Positions 6,561 to 11,935 of a stretch of DNA of 11,935 nucleotides are shown piece by piece. Positions within the stretch are counted from its first letter, which is position 1; every line of letters begins with the position of its first letter. This DNA comes from Planctomycetaceae bacterium. GTDB taxonomy: Bacteria; Planctomycetota; Planctomycetia; Pirellulales; Thermoguttaceae. The DNA lies in assembly GCA_009776995.1 (NCBI GenBank), contig WRMR01000100.1, positions 1 through 11,935 on the forward strand, in the 5' to 3' direction. The notes under the pieces were generated by a model that saw only the letters and a list, made by a program, of their open reading frames with translations, did not search any database and was not told where the DNA came from. The position numbers were made by a program, and so were the translations under genes.

Positions 6561-9500
6561 ATGATTTCCTTCCTGTTTCTGCTGACCGTGACGCTACTGT
6601 CGGGGCAATGTCTGTCTGCCGAGACGATGCAACCTTTCGCGGCGTTGCAGAACAAGCAGTACCCGCCTTCACCGGTGCAGGGGTTTTCGCAATATGGCGC
6701 TTCGGCAGTGCTGGGTGCCAATGGTGAATTGTTCATGCCGGCAAGTGCGGGCGGCAAGTTGCTGTATGATGAGGCGGTTCTCGAAAGTGGGAGCATGGCC
6801 GCCGAAGTCTTCCTCAAAAAAGGTGATCAAGGCAACGCGGCGTTCATCGTCAAGGTGCGTGAACCGGGGATCGGGGCGGACGCTTTTCACGGCATGGAAA
6901 TCGGTCTGTTTGCCGACGAGCAACGACTCATTTTGGGACTGCATCGCAACAATTTCGAGCAGTTGCGTTCGGTACAGTGTGACATTCCGCTCGACCGCTG
7001 GTTCGATTTGCGAGTTGACTTTGGCAGGACGGAATATCGTGTGTCCATTGACGGAAATGAAGTTGCCGTATTGACTGATCCGCAAGCACGATTGACCGCC
7101 GGCAAGGTCGGTTTTCGCCCCTGGCAGCGGAATGTGCACATCCGAAACTTCCGCCTGCGCAAGGCCGATGAAACCATCGAACGGGGGATTGATTTTGTCG
7201 AAGCCGAACCAACGATCCAGCCGTGGCCGGAGACCTTGCGTTCATTGGACGACTTACCACCGATTGCGTTGGTGACGCATTATCCGTTCACGCCGCCGCC
7301 TGCGGTCGGGCAGGACTTTGCCGTTGCGCAACCCCGCATATGGGGTTGTAGTATTCGCATCATCGATCCGGCAAATCCTGAAAAGGAAGTCAAGACAATT
7401 TTCAGCGATTCCCGTGGTTGCATTTACGACATGAATCGCTCGTTTGACGGGCAAACGCTCTACTTTTCGTTTCGCCGCGAAGGGGAAAAATACTGGCGCA
7501 TCTGGAAAATCGGCACCGATGGTACAGGGTTGACGCAAATGACCGATGGCGATTGGCACGACTTTGCCCCCTGTGAAACGCCGGATGGACGCATCGTTTT
7601 TGTCAGTTCGCGGCGTTTCGGCTACACGGTTTGTCAGCCGGGGCCGTCGTCGAACCTGTTTGTGATGAACACGGATGGTTCAGGCATTCGTTGCGTGAGC
7701 ATGAACACACTGTCCGATTTCAGTCCGCAGATTTTGCCGGACGGCCGTGTGCTTTTTACGCGATGGGAGTACGTCGACCGCGATTTAACTTACCGCCAAA
7801 GCCTGTGGACGCAGACGCCCGACGGAACTGCCTATCGGCTTTTTTTCGGCAACACGATTCGCGATGTCGGCACGTTCTGGCAGGCAAGGCCGATTCCCGC
7901 CAGCACCTCGCAGGTGCTGGCGACGTTTGCCCCGCATCATGGTTACCCGCACGGGATGATCGGGCTGATTGACCGGTCGTTCGGCGTTGAAGGTGAGAAA
8001 AACACGGGGTTTCGTTACATCACCAACGATGTGCCCGTGGTCGGGGACCGGTTTCTGGAATGGGCTTACCGCGACCCGTTCCCGCTTTCGGAAAACCTGT
8101 TCCTGTGTTCTTTCGGCAGTGGCGGGCAGTTCGTTTACACACCGGATAACGGCGGCAACAACGAGAACAAATTCCGTGTTTATCTGCTCAACGCGGACGG
8201 CGAAAAGCGGATGCTCTACGAAGACTGTGAAATGAGTTGCTATTATCCGATCCCGCTCGGGCAGCAGGAAACGCCGCCAGTCATAGCGGCAGGACTTGAC
8301 ACGGAAACCGGTTTGCCCGGTGCGTTGCAACAAACAGGCACCGTGTTTTTGACCGATGTTTATGAAGGTATTGAAGCTGTGATTCCGCGCGGTGCGGTCA
8401 AATCACTGCGTATTATGGAGCAGGTGCGGAAATCCGAAGAGCTGGTCAATCGCGCTTACGATCAGTCGCCGGTCATGAGTTACGGAACGTATTACGCGAA
8501 ACGGCACTGGGGTGAAGTGCCTGTCGAGGCAGATGGCTCGGCGTATTTCACCGTGCCGGCATTGCGTGAGATTTATTTTCAAATCCTGGACGGCGAAGGC
8601 CGCGAGTTGCACCGCATGACCTCGGCCATTCAGGTCATGCCGGGCGAAACGGTCAGTTGCGCCGGCTGTCACGAATCACGGGACAGTACACCGCCGGTCA
8701 TGTCGGCGGGATTGCCGGTTGCACTGTCAAAGCCGCCGCAGGTGCCGGTGATTCCGCAATGGTATCTCCAACGCGAACGATCCAACCCGCTTCCTGACGT
8801 AGCGGTGTTTGATTATCCGAGCGTTGTGCAGCCGGTGCTGGATCAGTATTGTGTTGAATGTCACAACGGGGCGAACGCTCAGGGTGGTTACGATCTGACC
8901 GGCGATAAAACCCGGTATTTCAGCATGTCGTATGACAATCTGCTCGGCAAAAGCCGGTCGTACCGACAGCACGACATGGACACCGGCGATCTGTTGCCGG
9001 ACGAGGTGGCCAAAGGCAAGCCGCTTGTGCATTTTTACTGGCTGCTCTGGACGCCGACCACGATTCATCGTCCGTTTCAGTCAGGCTGTTACGCCAGCCG
9101 GTTGCCGGATTACCTGACGAAGGAACATTGCGGCTATGACATCCCGTTGGAAGACCGTCAAAAGATATACCTTTGGATTGACGCCAATGTGCCGTATTAT
9201 GCCACTTATGCCCATTCGCGCCCGCGTTCACCGGGGCGGCGCGATTTGTTCACCGACACCGAAACAGGGCGTTTTTCCGCGTGGTTTGAACAAGGGTTCA
9301 ACGAAGTCTATCGCCGACGCTGTACCGAATGTCACGGCAACATGACCGACACGATCAGTTGGGACGGCCGGTTCGCCTGGGTCAATTTTTCGCGGCCACA
9401 GTCCAGTGCCGCACTCACCGCCCACTTGAACGCCGAGCACGGCGGCCGCGGCATCGCACCGCTGTTGTTCGACTCGCATGACGACGCAGATTATCAAAAA

Positions 9501-9593
9501 ATGTTACGGGCAATCGAAATGGGCAGGCAATTGTTCCTCAAGAACCCCACCGCCGACATGCCGGGGTTTGCGAACGCAAAAGAGGAACCGTAA
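6561..9593 (+). CDS. HzsA-related exported multihaem protein with beta-propeller repeats
   Basis: Exported protein of 1010 residues. ATG 6561 is chosen over the longer open frame because it starts a clear signal peptide, MISFLFLLTVTLLSGQCLSA, cleaved about after LSA. The codons upstream overlap the permease. Residues about 60-200 resemble a LamG/concanavalin-like sandwich. Residues about 283-480 contain PD40/TolB-type propeller repeats (SFDGQTLYFSF, TPDGRIVFVSSRR, LPDGRVLFTRWEY). Three haem c motifs follow: C700AGCH704, C764VECH768 and C921TECH925. The order propeller, CxxCH in a middle domain, then C-terminal cytochrome domain resembles the alpha subunit of anammox hydrazine synthase, which carries two haems. 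Many planctomycetes have such HzsA-related proteins without anammox. The likely role is periplasmic redox chemistry or electron transfer; the reaction is unknown. No clear Shine-Dalgarno sequence precedes the start, consistent with translational coupling to the permease 4 nt upstream. A terminator follows. Confidence 0.85.
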   Translation: MISFLFLLTVTLLSGQCLSAETMQPFAALQNKQYPPSPVQGFSQYGASAVLGANGELFMPASAGGKLLYDEAVLESGSMAAEVFLKKGDQGNAAFIVKVREPGIGADAFHGMEIGLFADEQRLILGLHRNNFEQLRSVQCDIPLDRWFDLRVDFGRTEYRVSIDGNEVAVLTDPQARLTAGKVGFRPWQRNVHIRNFRLRKADETIERGIDFVEAEPTIQPWPETLRSLDDLPPIALVTHYPFTPPPAVGQDFAVAQPRIWGCSIRIIDPANPEKEVKTIFSDSRGCIYDMNRSFDGQTLYFSFRREGEKYWRIWKIGTDGTGLTQMTDGDWHDFAPCETPDGRIVFVSSRRFGYTVCQPGPSSNLFVMNTDGSGIRCVSMNTLSDFSPQILPDGRVLFTRWEYVDRDLTYRQSLWTQTPDGTAYRLFFGNTIRDVGTFWQARPIPASTSQVLATFAPHHGYPHGMIGLIDRSFGVEGEKNTGFRYITNDVPVVGDRFLEWAYRDPFPLSENLFLCSFGSGGQFVYTPDNGGNNENKFRVYLLNADGEKRMLYEDCEMSCYYPIPLGQQETPPVIAAGLDTETGLPGALQQTGTVFLTDVYEGIEAVIPRGAVKSLRIMEQVRKSEELVNRAYDQSPVMSYGTYYAKRHWGEVPVEADGSAYFTVPALREIYFQILDGEGRELHRMTSAIQVMPGETVSCAGCHESRDSTPPVMSAGLPVALSKPPQVPVIPQWYLQRERSNPLPDVAVFDYPSVVQPVLDQYCVECHNGANAQGGYDLTGDKTRYFSMSYDNLLGKSRSYRQHDMDTGDLLPDEVAKGKPLVHFYWLLWTPTTIHRPFQSGCYASRLPDYLTKEHCGYDIPLEDRQKIYLWIDANVPYYATYAHSRPRSPGRRDLFTDTETGRFSAWFEQGFNEVYRRRCTECHGNMTDTISWDGRFAWVNFSRPQSSAALTAHLNAEHGGRGIAPLLFDSHDDADYQKMLRAIEMGRQLFLKNPTADMPGFANAKEEP

Positions 9594-9651
9594 TTCACTC
9601 GCTTACACTTTATGTTCTGACTCGGTGGTCATGCAACAAAAGTGGACGCTC

Positions 9652-9690
9652 ACGCCGTGACCGCTGCTCTTGCGTTCGGCGTTGTTTTTT
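9652..9690 (+). terminator. Intrinsic terminator after the HzsA-like gene
   Basis: ACGCCG (9652-9657) pairs with CGGCGT (9677-9682). A possible inner CGC/GCG pairing (9662-9664 with 9672-9674) stabilises the loop. The stem is followed at once by TGTTTTTT (9683-9690). It begins 59 nt after the stop codon of the HzsA-like gene, as expected for the end of the permease/HzsA-like operon. Confidence 0.72.
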
Positions 9691-9729
9691 GGTATTGTGA
9701 CGATGTGCGTATCGAATATGGCGGTTCAT

Positions 9730-9794
9730 CACCGTAACCGCTGTTCAACGGCAGTCACGGTGTAACCGTCTTACTTTGTCAATTCCACCGTAAC
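9730..9794. repeat. Three GTAAC motifs at 28-base intervals with alternative pairing arms
   Basis: GTAAC occurs at 9734-9738, 9762-9766 and 9790-9794, exactly 28 bases apart. CACCGTAAC is present in full at 9730-9738 and 9786-9794. Between them ACGGTG (9757-9762) could pair with either CACCGT copy, giving two mutually exclusive hairpins. The 28-base units are otherwise only about 40-50 percent identical, so this is a phased motif and not a CRISPR array. Confidence 0.4.
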
Positions 9795-9968
9795 AATTCA
9801 TAATCGTTCACTGTTTTTTTTCTCATCACGAAGGCGTAAAGTCAATCATCATGAATGCACTGTTGCCCCGCCAATCCTGGAATTGCGGGTTACCTTGGGT
9901 TCAATCCGGTCATTGCGCTGCGTTCCCGGTTGCCGTTGGAAAGTCACATTTTTAAGTTTGGCGGGGTA

Positions 9969-11021
9969 CTACCTGAGTATGTCGGCACTTGACGACTGTT
10001 GTTCGGCATAATGAGGTTTGGGGATAACCATTCGTTTGCTTTGTTCGGAGCGAGATTCGATCACCTGGGCAATGGAATAATCCTTTGTCCGCCGGTTTTG
10101 GTAAGAAATGTACAGCTCGGCAATGATGCCCACCGTGATCAATTGTGCTCCGAACAACAGCAACGCGACGCCGAAAATCACACCGGGATGGTCTTTCAGC
10201 AGGAAGAGCGACGATTCTTCTGTGAAGACACCGATGGCAAAAAGAAAACTGGTTGAGATTTTCATAAAACCATAATAGAACATGGCCAGCGAACCGACAG
10301 CGAAGGAAATCAGACCGCAGGTCCCCATGAAATGTTGCGGTCGCTGGCCATAGCCGGTGATGAATTTGACTGTCAACAAGTCAAGAAAGCCTTTGACGAA
10401 TCGTGTGAAGCCGTATTTCGATTTGCCGTGTGTGCGTGACCTGTGTTGCACGACTTTTTCGCCAACCGTATAGCCGCGAGCCGCCGCCAGAACCGGCACG
10501 AAACGGTGCAACTCGCCGTACAGGGTGATTTCGTCGAAAATCTGCCGCCGATAGATTTTCATACCGCAGTTGTGGTCGTGCAATTTGACGCCGGTAAGCC
10601 AACTGACCAGGCCATTGAAAAGCCGTGACGGCCAAACTTTGTGCCAGGGGTCGTGACGCACCTGTTTCCAGCCACTGATGACGTCGAGACTTGTGTCCAT
10701 CATTCGGACGAACTCCGGGATTTCGTTCGGGTCGTCCTGCAAGTCAGCGTCGAGCGTCATGACCAACTCGCCTGTGGCCATCTCGAAGCCGGCGTTCAGT
10801 GCCGCCGCCTTGCCGAAATTCCGTCGGAACCGCACGGCCTGGATTCGCGGGTCGTCTTTGGCCAGCATCCCGATGATCTCCCACGAACGGTCGCGGGAGC
10901 CGTCATCTACAAAAATGATTTCCAATTCATAATTCTGTTCCGAGGCAACCGCGCAGATTTCGCGATGAAGCTGGACGAGACTTCCCTCTTCGTTATAGAC
11001 CGGTATAACAATCGACAACAT
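9969..11021 (-). CDS. Family 2 glycosyltransferase, polyprenyl-phosphate sugar transferase type (DPM1/GtrB/ArnC-like)
   Basis: Membrane-bound GT2 enzyme of 350 residues. It is predicted to transfer a sugar from a nucleotide sugar to a polyprenyl phosphate at the cytoplasmic face, for envelope glycan or glycoprotein assembly. The start ATG at 11021 has AGGAG eight bases upstream (CTCCT at 11030-11034 on the plus strand) and begins directly with SIVIPVYNEE. The ORF extends 39 codons further upstream, but without family similarity. Key motifs: V38-D-D-G-S42; NFGKAAALNAGFE (68-80); the catalytic and metal-binding DADLQDDP (91-98); the acceptor-side NCGMK (151-155); and a basic HRSRTHGKSKYG (193-204). 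Two C-terminal membrane segments lie at about 233-255 and 280-303, followed by a basic tail, the usual DPM-like GT2 topology. Sugar and lipid specificity cannot be read. The gene stands alone, convergent with the HzsA-like gene and divergent from dnaN. Confidence 0.9.
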   Translation of the reverse strand: MLSIVIPVYNEEGSLVQLHREICAVASEQNYELEIIFVDDGSRDRSWEIIGMLAKDDPRIQAVRFRRNFGKAAALNAGFEMATGELVMTLDADLQDDPNEIPEFVRMMDTSLDVISGWKQVRHDPWHKVWPSRLFNGLVSWLTGVKLHDHNCGMKIYRRQIFDEITLYGELHRFVPVLAAARGYTVGEKVVQHRSRTHGKSKYGFTRFVKGFLDLLTVKFITGYGQRPQHFMGTCGLISFAVGSLAMFYYGFMKISTSFLFAIGVFTEESSLFLLKDHPGVIFGVALLLFGAQLITVGIIAELYISYQNRRTKDYSIAQVIESRSEQSKRMVIPKPHYAEQQSSSADILR

Positions 11022-11029
11022 AATATTTT

Positions 11030-11034
11030 CTCCT
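11030..11034 (-). promoter_or_regulatory. Ribosome-binding site of the glycosyltransferase
   Basis: AGGAG on the minus strand, eight bases before the ATG at 11021. It decides between this start and the in-frame ATG 39 codons further upstream, which overlaps the promoter candidate. Confidence 0.7.
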
Positions 11035-11105
11035 GTGTTGATTTTTCCTTCAAAATGAAGAGAATGGCTATTTTGAATTGATTTTAACGTTTTGCAATCA
11101 AGCTC

Positions 11106-11134
11106 ATTATAGTCAGAAAGTGGCATAAACTGAA
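11106..11134 (-). promoter_or_regulatory. Candidate promoter of the glycosyltransferase
   Basis: A perfect minus-strand TATAAT (11106-11111 on the plus strand) has a weak -35 candidate TTCAGT (11129-11134, 3 of 6) at 17-base spacing. The start of transcription would be near 11099, giving a leader of about 78 nt. A consensus TTGACA further upstream (11162-11167) is too distant to belong to this -10. Confidence 0.4.
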
Positions 11135-11161
11135 ACAAAATTTTCCGGCTTTTTTAGTAAA

Positions 11162-11182
11162 TGTCAAGAAAATTGATTGACA
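11162..11182. promoter_or_regulatory. Dyad with back-to-back TTGACA (-35-like) boxes
   Basis: TGTCAA (11162-11167) and TTGACA (11177-11182) form a perfect 6-bp inverted repeat with a 9-base spacer. Each half is a consensus -35 on its own strand. Weak -10 partners exist on both sides: GATTAT at 11201-11206 on the plus strand, and GAAAAT 16 bases downstream on the minus strand. It could be a divergent promoter pair or an operator. Dyads of this size also arise by chance. Confidence 0.3.
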
Positions 11183-11376
11183 CGCTGCTGATTTTGCCAT
11201 GATTATTGGCACAATCCATCCCATTGTTTATATTTCTCGGAATGGCTGATGATCCGACCGCTGAGAGATCGGTCACCCACCCTGATCTGGCCGATTCACT
11301 TCATTGCGATTCCGGATGCCATTCACAAAATGAGATTTGGTGAGATATACTGCCGAACGCCATTGGACTGGTATTA

Positions 11377-11464
11377 CTTTTGTGACCTTTGTGACCTTTG
11401 TGAAAAGCTTTGTGGCCTTTGTGCTAAATATTTCAACACAAAGAACACAAAGGGATGCACAAAG
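11377..11464. repeat. CTTTGTG / CACAAAG symmetric repeat-hairpin
   Basis: CTTTTGTG (11377-11384) is followed by CTTTGTG at 11387, 11396, 11408 and 11417. Then come CACAAAG copies at 11437, 11446 and 11458. The last three direct copies pair with the three inverted copies with matching spacer lengths (2 against 2 bases, then 5 against 5), around a 13-base loop at 11424-11436. This gives a three-rung hairpin. Within the direct part the period is 9 bases. Similar dispersed cttTGTGnc-type palindromic repeats are known in several environmental bacterial lineages (from memory); no gene function is implied. Confidence 0.75.
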
Positions 11465-11562
11465 TTCGCAGACATCAATGCAAAGTCCATGGCGGTATGC
11501 GGTATAAAGCCTTTTGGGTCTCTGCCAGCAATAAAAAACGATGATGCGGCCAAAATCCGGTG

Positions 11563-11590
11563 TTGCATGAGCGGGTGTTTAATGTAAAAT
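11563..11590 (+). promoter_or_regulatory. Candidate dnaN promoter
   Basis: TAAAAT (11585-11590, 5 of 6 to TATAAT) has a weak TTGCAT (11563-11568) 16 bases upstream. The start of transcription would be near 11597, about 55 nt before the dnaN ATG. The CGAAC-N7-GTTCG dyad overlaps the predicted start site. Confidence 0.35.
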
Positions 11591-11591
11591 A

Positions 11592-11608
11592 CGAACCATG
11601 AAAGTTCG
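11592..11608. promoter_or_regulatory. Inverted repeat CGAAC-N7-GTTCG upstream of dnaN
   Basis: Perfect 5-bp dyad (11592-11596 and 11604-11608) directly downstream of the candidate dnaN -10. It could be an operator or a small leader hairpin. The half-sites equal those of the Gram-positive-type LexA box (CGAAC-N4-GTTCG), but the spacer is three bases longer, so a LexA assignment is not supported. Confidence 0.3.
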
Positions 11609-11652
11609 ATTCTTGTTTTGTAGTGCAATTATCTTTTTTGGAACCCACTCTT

Positions 11653-11935
11653 ATGAAATTTTCAACGGAACGAAACGCGTTTTCTCAAGCTTTTCAACTG
11701 GTCGCAACGGTCGCCGCCACGCGGGACGTCAAGCCGGTCATGCAGAACGTCAAGGTCAAAACAGAAAAGTCCGGCGGTGAGAAGCATTTGGTACTTATGG
11801 CCACTGACGGCGAAATGGGGATTCGTAAAATCGTGACACAATGTACTGTCACCAAGCCGGGCGAAGCAATCATTCCCGCCAAACGGGTGCGGCAAATTTT
11901 GCAGGAAGTCACATCGGAAAACGTCGAGTTTGCCA
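11653..11935 (+). CDS. dnaN: DNA polymerase III beta subunit (sliding clamp), N-terminal part (3' truncated by window edge)
   Basis: The first 94 codons of the sliding clamp, which encircles DNA and tethers DNA polymerase III and repair polymerases. The start MKFSTERNAFSQAFQLVATV matches the usual beta-clamp opening. Further family landmarks are a 'KPVMQNV' segment in the place of the common 'LPILxNV' (residues 27-33), LVLMATDGEMGIR (46-58), and a Gly-Glu-Ala-Ile-Ile-Pro-Ala-Lys-Arg stretch (71-79) just before an 'ILQEV' helix. Only a weak GGA lies about 10 bases before the ATG. The rest of the roughly 370-residue protein lies outside the window. Unlike the common dnaA-dnaN layout, the gene upstream is a divergent glycosyltransferase. 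Confidence 0.93.
   Translation, partial: MKFSTERNAFSQAFQLVATVAATRDVKPVMQNVKVKTEKSGGEKHLVLMATDGEMGIRKIVTQCTVTKPGEAIIPAKRVRQILQEVTSENVEFA

Larger units (their letters stand above)
9594..9968. other. Convergent intergenic region
   Basis: This 375-nt stretch lies between two genes that end towards each other, and no coding frame in it is credible. It contains a good plus-strand intrinsic terminator (9652-9690) and three GTAAC motifs spaced exactly 28 bases apart (9734, 9762, 9790). It also has a T8 run (9814-9821), the second copy of a dispersed 14-base element (9910-9923) and a 9-bp inverted repeat (CCCCGCCAA 9866-9874, TTGGCGGGG 9958-9966). No minus-strand terminator with a clear T-tract was found for the glycosyltransferase. 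Confidence 0.65.
11022..11652. other. Gene-free divergent region between the glycosyltransferase and dnaN
   Basis: This region of 631 nt has no credible gene. The first 200 nt are very A/T-rich and carry the glycosyltransferase promoter and a TGTCAA/TTGACA dyad (11162-11182). The middle holds the CTTTGTG/CACAAAG repeat-hairpin (11377-11464). The last 90 nt hold a candidate dnaN promoter and a CGAAC/GTTCG dyad. The reading frame at 11249-11587 runs through the repeat hairpin, shows no protein family character and is not treated as a gene. No consensus DnaA box (TTATCCACA or close) was seen on either strand. Confidence 0.65.

Noticed and set aside
6591..6620. Lipoprotein lipobox around the Cys in SGQC of the HzsA-like signal peptide
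   Set aside because: Gln at the -1 position does not fit the lipobox. A signal peptidase I site after LSA fits better.
6561..9593. True hydrazine synthase and an anammox organism
   Set aside because: The other hydrazine synthase subunits and hydrazine dehydrogenase genes are absent from the window, the haem count differs, and HzsA-related proteins are common in non-anammox planctomycetes.
9730..9817. CRISPR-like array with 28-base period
   Set aside because: Only 5-7 bases are conserved per unit and there is no repeat/spacer structure or cas gene.
9885..9920. tRNA-like sequence GGGTTCAATCC
   Set aside because: The bases around it cannot form a 5-bp T-stem, and no acceptor, D or anticodon arm can be drawn. 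The match to the T-loop is chance.
11249..11587. 112-residue Cys-rich open frame in the dnaN upstream gap
   Set aside because: Its Cys-Leu and Asn-Thr-Lys repeats are the translation of the CTTTGTG/CACAAAG hairpin. It has no ribosome-binding site or family character.
11598..11780. Short frame beginning MKVRFLFCSAIIFF, resembling a signal peptide
   Set aside because: It overlaps the start of dnaN in another frame and lacks a ribosome-binding site. The hydrophobic start is a by-product of T-rich leader DNA.

Overview
The window looks like chromosomal DNA of a Planctomycetota bacterium or close relative. This rests on three things: a very large periplasmic cytochrome c/beta-propeller protein of the HzsA-related kind, a large membrane-anchored protein of unknown function translationally coupled to an ABC-2 permease, and the general gene style. 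There is no 16S rRNA gene here, so the placement is inference. No phage, insertion sequence, CRISPR array, tRNA or rRNA gene was found.

Layout. (1) Positions 3-4663 hold a tight plus-strand run of four genes: the 3' end of an ABC-2 type permease, an 894-residue membrane-anchored protein of unknown function (ATGA overlap), an FHA-domain protein (19-nt gap) and the tRNA(Ile)-lysidine synthetase tilS (GTGA overlap). (2) After a 270-nt gap with a plausible promoter comes a second plus-strand unit, 4934-9593. It encodes an NCS1-family permease with an unusual hydrophilic insertion and, 4 nt later, a 1010-residue exported protein. That protein has a LamG-like N-terminus, PD40/beta-propeller repeats and three CxxCH haem c sites. 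A good intrinsic terminator follows at 9652-9690. (3) A 375-nt convergent gap separates this unit from a minus-strand family 2 glycosyltransferase (9969-11021) with two C-terminal membrane segments, of the polyprenyl-phosphate glycosyltransferase type. (4) A 631-nt gene-free divergent region (11022-11652) contains a symmetric CTTTGTG/CACAAAG repeat-hairpin and candidate promoter elements. (5) The window ends inside dnaN, the DNA polymerase III sliding clamp, whose first 94 codons are present.

How the genes fit together. The first unit mixes membrane transport, phosphopeptide recognition and tRNA modification, so tilS is probably carried along as a housekeeping passenger. The second unit pairs a small-molecule permease of the nucleobase/hydantoin class with a periplasmic multihaem protein. 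That pairing is the most interesting functional hypothesis here, but neither the substrate nor the chemistry can be read from sequence. Nothing in the window supports true anammox hydrazine synthesis: the HzsA resemblance is at family level only.
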